From Cyprinodon diabolis (Eukaryota; Chordata; Actinopteri; Cyprinodontiformes; Cyprinodontidae), in assembly GCA_030533445.1 (NCBI GenBank), contig CM060068.1:34067010-34131009 (forward strand): a stretch of DNA of 64,000 nt, given 5' to 3'. The position numbers were made by a program, and so were the translations under genes. The notes beneath the pieces were generated by a model. The model did no database searches. It worked only from the letters and a program-made list of their open reading frames with translations, and had not been told where the DNA came from. Shown here piece by piece: positions 58,901 through 64,000 of the stretch (position 1 is the first letter of the stretch; each line of letters starts with the position of its first letter).

Positions 58901-61016
58901 AATTGGGTTGATTATTATTATTGTTATTATTAATAGACAGCCATTAGGGTTTTTCATATAATCGGACTGGGTGAAATAACTGAGCCGATCACAGCTAGTG
59001 CAGCACCCCTGTCTGCCAACGCTCTTGGTTTGATCTGGAAAAAGCGGCCGATGGCAAACTTCCTTTTTTTTTTTTCTGACAAAATGAGCTAATTTTATTG
59101 GATAGAAGCTGCTCGACTGCATTGAGTGTAGATTGCTTTGGCTTGAGTTCACCAAAAGGTCAACACATTTGCAGTTTAATTTTTTGCAGCTGAATTATGG
59201 GGCCAAAATTGTTGCTTTATTATTTGCAAATATGTGTGGAGAGTTGTGTATGTGTAAAACAATCTGCAGATGTTTAAAACTACTGTGTGTGTAATCGGGT
59301 TTGCAAATGTGTAAAAAATCCACAAATCTGTATTCAGATTTACAAATATGTACTGAGATTTAAGAATGTGTAAAAAATCCACAAATCTGTATTCAAATCT
59401 GCTGCAGTAATGTCACGTACAGTACATACAAATCTCACACTCTTACAGTCTCATTTGCACATTTTCAAATCCCACTGCACACACACAAATCGAGATACAG
59501 ATACACAACTCTCCACACACATTTGCAAATAATAAAGCAACAATTTTGGCCCCATACTGAGTGTAAGGAATTTAATGTGTAAAAAAATTCAGTGTTTAAA
59601 ATTCGGTGTACAAAATAAAAGGGTAGATTTCTATGAGACTGTTTTACTTCCATAGGCGCGGCTTATAGTCAGGTGCACTCTATAGTTCACTTTTCTGGTT
59701 ATCTTTTCCTAATTTTCTAATTTGTATTACGATCTGAAATAAATGGTACAAAAAATACAGAAGACAACGGAAAACCTATTTTATCGCTTTAGTTTTTCCT
59801 ACTTCAGGATTTTGTCATTTTAAAGCTTTGTCTTGACTGTGTGAGCCACAGAGTCATAGAAGGAGATGTTTGACACCATTTGGCAATTTCCCTGAAGCCA
59901 AATGGTCACAAACAACATCTGGATGTGCTTTGTGGATGTGCTTATGATAAGAATTAGCCTGAGTGTGTGTGTATTGCTGGGCAGAGGTTAAAGGAGTCTT
60001 TGTTTATGGAACCACCGTTCTCCATCCATAATCTAACAGCATGTTAACAAACGCTGTCATCTTGTTGTTTCACATATTTTTGTAAAGCTTTTGAATTTAA
60101 AAATTTGTGTACGCAGGTCATGAGCTGCTGTCTGAGCTGCAACAGCGCCGGTTCAACGACTCAGAGGGAGGAGGAGGAGGCGGACAGGCAGGTGAGGAAG
60201 AAACTGACCCTCCCTTAAAAAGAAACAGCGGCAATCTATAAATCTGTGTTCATGTTTATGTATATCACTTCTGCTTTGATGCGAAATAAATTGGAGCTTA
60301 ATTAAAGGGTTTTAACTGTGTTTAATGATACATAAAAATCACTGAACAACACACAGTTGATTTTAACTTAACGTAAACAACCTTGTCCTAGTTTAATTGT
60401 TTAGTTTGTCATAAACTGCATTTTACAAAGTTAATAATTCAATTATATGATTAGAATAGATGAATATTAGTTAAGGTTGTCAAGATACTAAAATTTTAAA
60501 CATATACCCAGAAAAAAAAATTGATGCTCAATACCGTTTTTCATGTCATTGGAATTAAAAACGCAAAATAATGAAAGGCATAAAAAGCACATTTATCAAC
60601 ATGAAAACCCCTTTTTTATCTCAACATGGTGTTCACTCAACAGAATTACACATTTTCTTTAGTCAAATATGTTTAAAAAAAACAAAAAAACAAAAATAAA
60701 TAACCCAAATATGCAGAATTATTTTAAGGTTATTTGGGACCTTATTTTATTAATGTGTTAATATTCCTTAAATTTAAAAATATCATTAAAAAAAGTATGC
60801 AAGCCTTGAGCCAAACAGGTGGTAGAAATGATGTGGCTCTCGTCTTGGTCTCCCCCAGCTCCAGCATGGTGCCCTATGGACGAGGAGCTGCTGGCCCAGC
60901 CTCAGGTAATGAAGCTGCTGGACTCGCTCAGGGAGCGCTACACTAAATACCAGGAGCTGTGCAGACAGCGGAACAAGAGGGCGCAGCTGGACGAGATCCA
61001 CGCCAAGGTCATGCAG
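43944..61016 (+). CDS. sestd1: SEC14 domain and spectrin repeat protein 1, 5' exons (partial)
   Basis: Nine coding exons: 43944-43998 (exon from 43929), 44077-44185, 44262-44352, 44439-44552, 53717-53830, 53931-54025, 54103-54158, 60117-60191 and 60859-61016. They give 289 aa, all GT-AG with matching phases. The start ACCATGG at 43944 fits Kozak and the known MEA start; ATG 43929 is in frame but weaker. Residues 1-150 form the SEC14-like (CRAL-TRIO) fold: [55 protein letters not shown]. The protein continues [14 protein letters not shown] and [20 protein letters not shown] into the first spectrin-like helices, and the rest lies past the window. The known role is a cytoplasmic scaffold binding phosphoinositides and TRPC channels. 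A run of six Gly follows RRFNDSE. The intron at 44553-53716 is 9.2 kb of repeats. Confidence 0.95.
44701..45009. mobile_element. hAT-type MITE, 309 bp (CAGTGTTTCCC family)
   Basis: Ends CAGTGTTTCCCAACC and GGTTGGGAATCACTG are inverted. The 8-bp flanks CACTAAGG and CGCTAATG agree at 6 of 8. Complementary GTACCCCC stretches lie inside each end. It is in sestd1 intron 5. Confidence 0.8.
45200..45440 (-). mobile_element. tRNA-derived SINE
   Basis: Read on the minus strand, the head (from about 45440) has an A-box region GCGCAGTGGTTAGTGC (45414-45429) and a B box GGTTCGAATCC (45357-45367), with the spacing of RNA polymerase III promoters. It is followed by a nontRNA body containing CATGCAGCAAAGG complement and a T-rich end. 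The cloverleaf is incomplete, so it is a SINE rather than a tRNA gene. Confidence 0.85.
45893..46528. mobile_element. DNA transposon, GGCTACATTCACACTGCAG ends
   Basis: Left end GGCTACATTCACACTGCAG and right end complementary to GGCTACGTTAACACTGCAGG. Subterminal words GATCTGATTTTT-like and CAGATTTCAC pair up. It carries no significant frame. It is probably a hAT relative, but the duplication is unclear. Confidence 0.7.
46529..48872. other. sestd1 intron 5, middle part
   Basis: Mixed composition with no exon having a family match and no clear transposon ends. Small frames are not supported. Confidence 0.5.
49005..49418. repeat. Possible solo LTR or other insert
   Basis: It begins TGTCGTGGGAAAA and ends TTTTCCCACAACA, a 13-bp inverted terminus of TG...CA type. 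An AATAAA lies inside, over 414 bp. No target duplication was visible, so a DNA element is equally possible. Confidence 0.3.
50004..51252 (-). pseudogene. BED zinc-finger start of hAT transposase, interrupted
   Basis: Two pieces. The first (51252 down to 51218) starts [11 protein letters not shown]. The second (50247 down to 50004) continues [19 protein letters not shown] and LIRHLRTKH. The CxxC...HxxxxH pattern with the preceding aromatic residues is a BED finger, the usual N-terminal DNA-binding domain of such hAT transposases. The two pieces are separated exactly by the nested element 50256-51217 and its duplication, and share a continuous frame without it. The frame ends after [10 protein letters not shown]; the catalytic part is absent. 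Confidence 0.8.
50256..51217. mobile_element. Nested hAT-type element, 962 bp, with 8-bp TSD
   Basis: Ends TAGGGGTGTAAAT and ATTTACACCCCTA are perfectly inverted. A perfect 8-bp duplication CTCACTAC lies at 50248-50255 and 51218-51225. Subterminal GATTCGATT and ATCGATGCGTCGAT-type words are present. A C-run with a CA repeat lies at 50641-50668. No transposase is encoded, so it is non-autonomous. Confidence 0.92.
51435..53716. other. sestd1 intron 5, 3' part
   Basis: Strongly AT-rich from 52480 on, with many poly-A/T runs. No coding or repeat structure is identified before the acceptor TTTGGTTCAG. Confidence 0.5.
54482..55700 (-). mobile_element. Tc1-like transposon, 1219 bp
   Basis: Flanked by TA (54480-54481 and 55701-55702). 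Ends CACTCACCGGTCACTTTATT and the complement of CACCCGCCGGCCACTTTATT. It carries a single transposase frame on the minus strand with one frameshift. Full-length otherwise, and the best-preserved Tc1 in the window. It lies in sestd1 intron 8. Confidence 0.95.
54553..55552 (-). pseudogene. Tc1 transposase, single 2-bp frameshift
   Basis: It starts [20 protein letters not shown] at 55552. A paired-like helix-turn-helix follows ([20 protein letters not shown]), then a second DNA-binding part. The catalytic core has WSDKSRFLL (first Asp), a GGGGVMVWG loop and [11 protein letters not shown] (second Asp). Near 54733-54740, just after LKWPP, the frame shifts. The next frame resumes [13 protein letters not shown] with the catalytic Glu and runs to MQRRI and the stop at 54553. 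A 2-base loss in the CCTCCA/GTCACC stretch explains it. Total length is about 330 codons, normal for Tc1. DD34E is present but split between frames, so it is inactive. Confidence 0.93.
55701..56151. other. sestd1 intron 8 spacer
   Basis: AT-rich sequence between two transposons with no recognisable feature. Confidence 0.5.
56152..56467. mobile_element. hAT-type MITE, 316 bp (TAGGACTGAAAC family)
   Basis: Left end TAGGACTGAAACAATTAG and right end complementary to TAGGTCTGCAACTAACG. The 8-bp flanks ATCAACAC and TTCAACAC agree at 7 of 8. It is the same family as 41547-41911, in reverse. Confidence 0.82.
57328..57680 (-). mobile_element. Short nested element with coding relic
   Basis: Ends TAGCCTGATTAACCAGAC and complement of TAGCCTAGTAAAGTAGCC, with T-rich flanks (CTTTTCTA and GTTTTTCT) that may be a decayed duplication. 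A minus-strand frame through it contains [19 protein letters not shown] and [14 protein letters not shown]; no family is recognised. Its general layout resembles the element at 5240-5800, with a start codon followed by a truncated protein. Confidence 0.5.
58115..59646. mobile_element. Inverted-repeat DNA element, 1.5 kb
   Basis: Outer arms share AACGGTCTCATTGGAATCT / AACAGTCTCATAGAAATCT. Inner arms share TTGGTGAACTCAAGCCAAAG (near 58276 and, in reverse, near 59138). A second inverted pair lies inside the right arm: GGGGCCAAAATTGTTGCTTT near 59201 and its complement near 59537. No transposase is present. The L2 tail at 58400-58935 interrupts it. Confidence 0.75.
58400..58935 (+). mobile_element. 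LINE-2 type retroposon, 3' end
   Basis: An open frame (58424-58759) gives the C-terminus of a reverse transcriptase polyprotein: [33 protein letters not shown] and [12 protein letters not shown], followed after a stop by [10 protein letters not shown]. It ends in a 3' UTR with GCACTTTGAG and a tail of TTATTATTATT type. This is the diagnostic 3' layout of fish L2 elements. The copy is 5'-truncated, as is usual for LINE insertions. Confidence 0.88.
60473..60790. repeat. Decayed repeat before the last sestd1 exon in view
   Basis: It begins GGTTGTCAAGATACTAAAAT with AATACCGTTTTTC-like words typical of a fish hAT MITE. The far end is lost. Confidence 0.35.
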
Positions 61017-61169
61017 GTGACTGACGCACGATTACAGAGGTCATGAATATTATCAGAAAGGTCCAATGTGATCTGGAAAAGAATGGAGTGTGGTTTTGTA
61101 TTTCTTGGATTTTGATCAGTACAGCAAATGAGAATGTGTGCATGGAAATTTCTCCCTATTCTCTTTTGT

Positions 61170-61510
61170 GTCCTTTCTTCTATACAGTATGAGCTCTTTC
61201 TTTGCATCCTTCCTTATTTCCTTCTGATTTTATGTGATCCTTCCTGCTATCCCCTTTTGTAACCTTCTTTGTTCTTTCCTTTTCTTAGGTCCTTTCTTCC
61301 TATGATTTTTTGTTGCATTGTTTCCTACTACCACTCTGCTTCATCCTTTGCCTTTTTTGTGTCCTCTCATGTGTCCTTCCTGAATGTTCTGCCTTCCTTG
61401 TATCCTACCTTTTCTTTTTGTTCATTTTAATCCTTTCTTTTGCTCGTTCAGTTTCCTTTCTAATCTATTTACTTTCTTTCATTCTTTTTATCTGTTTTTA
61501 AGCTTAAAAG
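61170..61510. repeat. Pyrimidine-rich low-complexity tract
   Basis: Irregular repeats of TTTCCTTC, TCCTTTC and CTTTTGT on the + strand over about 340 bases, directly downstream of the exon ending at 61016. Confidence 0.7.
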
Positions 61511-62870
61511 ACTAAAATGTCGATAAAATGAAAGGAATCCTAAAAAATATCACAGCTTGCTGTCATTTGAATATGCAAAACTTTTGTCCCTTTGCAACAG
61601 AGTTTCTCCCCATATACCTTTTAAAAGTCTTGGGTTAAGGTTCATGAACCAGCTATAAAGATGTAGCTCTGTTGTTCTCCGCGCTCTGACTGCTTTCTGC
61701 ATACCTGAATGAGCTGCAGGGTTCAGTCTTCGGTGCATTTAGCCATTTTATTCTTCCACTTAGAAACTGTGTCTAGATGCAGATTCAGAGCTCTTCAGTC
61801 CAAGAACAGTACTGTCTGCTGACTGAAGGTCTTAGAGCCACAGGGGCTGATGGGTAACATGATCATCTTGGAAACGGGCCTGGGGTTGCTATAGTAACTG
61901 CAACAAGGCTGCCAATAGCTGAGGATTTGAGGCGGTGGGTTGGCCTAGATTTAGATCAAACTGTGGCCTTGTTTGTGTGCTGTTTAAGGCATCACTGACC
62001 TGATAAATACAATTGACTCATGATCCTGACAGAAAAGCCAAACGCACATCTGCAGAGATGTGCTGTGCTCTGCTTGGAAAGATATGATGATTTACACTTC
62101 TGTTAACAACATAGCTATGCGGAATCTAGATCACTTCCTTCATTATTTTTAATAGTAAATTGATTAAACAATAAAAAAATGGCCCCCAAATCCTTTCTGT
62201 GTTAAATTTTTTTGTTTAATGCTAACTTGCAGTGATGTTATTGGTGATGGTACCAGTATCATCTTATATTTATATTTAACTCCGTATTTGGACAGCTGAT
62301 TGGAGTTAGAAATATTTCTTCACAGTTTTCAGCTTGTATCCAGTACAACGAAACTAAATACAGCCCAGCATCAGGTTGGATGGATTAATCACTAACTCTA
62401 AGATCTTAGATATAACTTTATAGTTTTTTTTTGTTTTGTTTTTTTTTTACTTGACCCAAAGGTGAAAAATAAGTATATATGATGAGGTTGGATTATTCCC
62501 AGTAATGATCCAGTGCAGTATTCGAAACTTTAGGAAGAAATGAGCATTTTCCAGGTCTGGATAACTGTGCAATTATGACAACAGAATATAGACAGATGTT
62601 TGAGGTTAGATTTATCTAAGATGGATAAGATAGATTTATATATTTTGTTTTTCCCCCTTGCTCTTTTAACTTTTCAAACCTCTGAGCTTAAAAATGCTTA
62701 CATAGGTTCCTGAATATTTGGAAAAGTGTGAGAACCATTGGTTAAATTCTTCTAACTAATTTTCATTTTGCAGATTTTTTGGCCTCTAGAATTTGGATGG
62801 TAGTTTTTGACTCAACCTCTGTGCTATTTAAGAATAATGTCTTTCCTGGGTGTCTAAGAATGCACTTAAA
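61511..62870. other. sestd1 intron, unassigned
   Basis: AT-rich intronic sequence without a recognised exon, repeat end or RNA gene. The next sestd1 coding exon was not found before the window ends. Confidence 0.5.
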
Positions 62871-62874
62871 CCAA

Positions 62875-63110
62875 CACTAAGTAACTTTTCAACATTCATA
62901 AAATATTTTCATAACTTTTGTGATCATTGGTCAATTTATATGTAGTTGAATGCCAGCTTTCATTGCCTGAGGGGGTCTGTATGGCTTTTTGTGGCACTAA
63001 GCAGCTTTGAGGAGGGTGGCAATAACCGTGCCACACAAAAAACCTACAGAGGTACAGACTTTCACAGCATACATCACTTCCTCCTTTATCCATTTGTTAG
63101 AAAAACAGAA
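62875..63110. repeat. Fish interspersed repeat fragment
   Basis: It starts CCAACACTAAGTAACTTTTC and continues with GGTGGCAATAACCGTGCCAC-like sequence. The block at 63820-63990 (CAGCCACTGGAAAAATGGAG onwards) looks like part of the same kind of repeat. Both are tentative. Confidence 0.35.
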
Positions 63111-63121
63111 GTCAATATGAC

Positions 63122-63607
63122 TACCATATTCTGTAGACTATAGAGCGCACTGAGAATTTTGTAGTTTTTTTTAAACTGATAACTTACTACTCAACTGTAC
63201 CCCACCAAACCTGTAGGGGGAGCTCTACATATCACCCGTAGAGTAGGGGGAAAGAGAATGCTATCTCCCGTTAGCTTGTTTACCCGCAGCAGTAAGAACT
63301 TCTAGTGAAAGATGGGGCTTCATCAGCTCTTTATTTCATCTTTGCAGGAGTTGCATGCAGTCTCTTCATTGGTTCAACATTTATAGTGCAGCAAATACAT
63401 TTAAAATGTGTGAGTTCTGGACATTTGTTCTCCTCCTTGCCTGCAGCTAACATGTGCTTGTACTAAATGGAAATTAGCCCCCTCTGCTTGGACTTGCGCC
63501 CCCTGGCGGTTAGGAAAAATCCACAGAAAAGCAGCACCTTCGTATAAGCAGCATGGTTCAAAAGTGTGGGAAAAAAAGTAGCTGCATATAGTCCAGAAAA
63601 TACAGTA
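63122..63607 (-). mobile_element. Second copy of the TACCGTATTTTCC element
   Basis: The left end TACCATATTCTGTAGACTAT and right end complementary to TACTGTATTTTCTGGACTAT form inverted termini. Inside, TGTAGGGGGAGCTC and GTTAGCTTGTTTACC match, in reverse, the composite copy at 57248-59692. This copy is free of nested inserts, so it shows the original layout. Confidence 0.72.
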
Positions 63608-64000
63608 AATTTCACTGTATATTCATGCAAATCGTGCAGAGTTTATATTCAGGCAATGCTGCACCTTCATGCTGGGATCTATTTGCGTGCTTACTGTGAA
63701 ATTATCAAACATAACATTGCATTTAGGCTCTAAACTTTTCAGCACATCAGTCGCTGACGAGTCTGGTGAGGTGACATTGTTTCACCACAATTAAATTGAT
63801 TACGTCATTGTTGTTTATCTTTCACACAGCCACTGGAAAAATGGAGAAATGTTGTTAAATCCAACTACAGGCGGGCAGGAGATCAGCATTTAACCAATCA
63901 ATGCACAGGTCTAAATGGAAAATGCTGTCTTCTGTCATACAAAATAATACAGCCTTTGTCCACTGGGGGGAGCCAAAATCGACCAAAACTGGATGTTTTT

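Larger units (their letters stand above)
57248..59692. mobile_element. Composite repeat: TACCGTATTTTCC element with nested inserts
   Basis: The left end TACCGTATTTTCCTTACTAT and internal words (TGAACCATGCAGCTTATAA; GGGGGAGCTCCCCCTACAGG) recur in reverse at 63122-63607. The right end is truncated near CTATAGTTCAC. Inserted in it are a 353-bp element (57328-57680) and a 1.5-kb inverted-repeat element (58115-59646), which itself contains a LINE-2 tail. Confidence 0.7.

Noticed and set aside
61310..61501. Hydrophobic 63-aa frame after a sestd1 exon
   Set aside because: Product of the pyrimidine-rich low-complexity tract (Phe/Leu/Ser codons), with no splice or start support.

Overview
The window is vertebrate nuclear DNA, almost certainly from a teleost, probably a spiny-rayed one. 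It is AT-rich, with split GT-AG genes separated by dense DNA-transposon debris of fish type (hAT, Tc1/mariner and Harbinger elements, MITEs, LINE-2 and tRNA-SINE). No bacterial-style operon, CRISPR array or functional tRNA was seen.

Three genes lie head to tail on the + strand. (1) The last five coding exons of a ZNF385-family zinc-finger gene, read as znf385b, at 7889-11371; its earlier exons lie before the window. (2) A complete 11-exon SLC22 transporter of the OCTN (carnitine/organic cation) type at 18078-38169, 573 aa with every splice phase matching. (3) The 5' part of sestd1 (SEC14 and spectrin repeats): a CpG-containing promoter and leader exon near 39850-40138, then coding exons 43944-61016 (289 aa); the rest lies beyond the window. 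From memory, ZNF385B and SESTD1 are also same-strand neighbours in human, with no SLC22 gene between them. This supports the znf385b call and makes the transporter between them notable. The three products (nuclear zinc-finger protein, plasma-membrane transporter, lipid/TRPC-binding scaffold) have no known joint pathway; they are simply neighbours.

Introns and intergenic DNA are mostly transposons. SLC22 intron 1 (10.9 kb) carries a 6.1-kb hAT element with 8-bp target duplication, terminal inverted repeats, a 57-bp GC-rich palindromic satellite, and an 854-codon transposase frame broken by a single stop. The next intron holds a Harbinger deletion derivative that keeps an open Myb-like ORF. Sestd1 intron 5 (9.2 kb) holds a SINE and a hAT element split by a second hAT; removing the inner one restores its BED-finger frame. 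Sestd1 intron 8 holds a Tc1 element with a 2-bp frameshift and a Russian-doll repeat at 57.2-59.7 kb.

No clearly new biological system was found. The best leads are the architecture of the 6.1-kb hAT with possible captured coding relics, the Harbinger/Myb derivative, a RecQ-like N-terminus in a short repeat, an unexplained exon-like segment on the minus strand at 16.2 kb, and a candidate conserved noncoding block near 2.0-2.3 kb.
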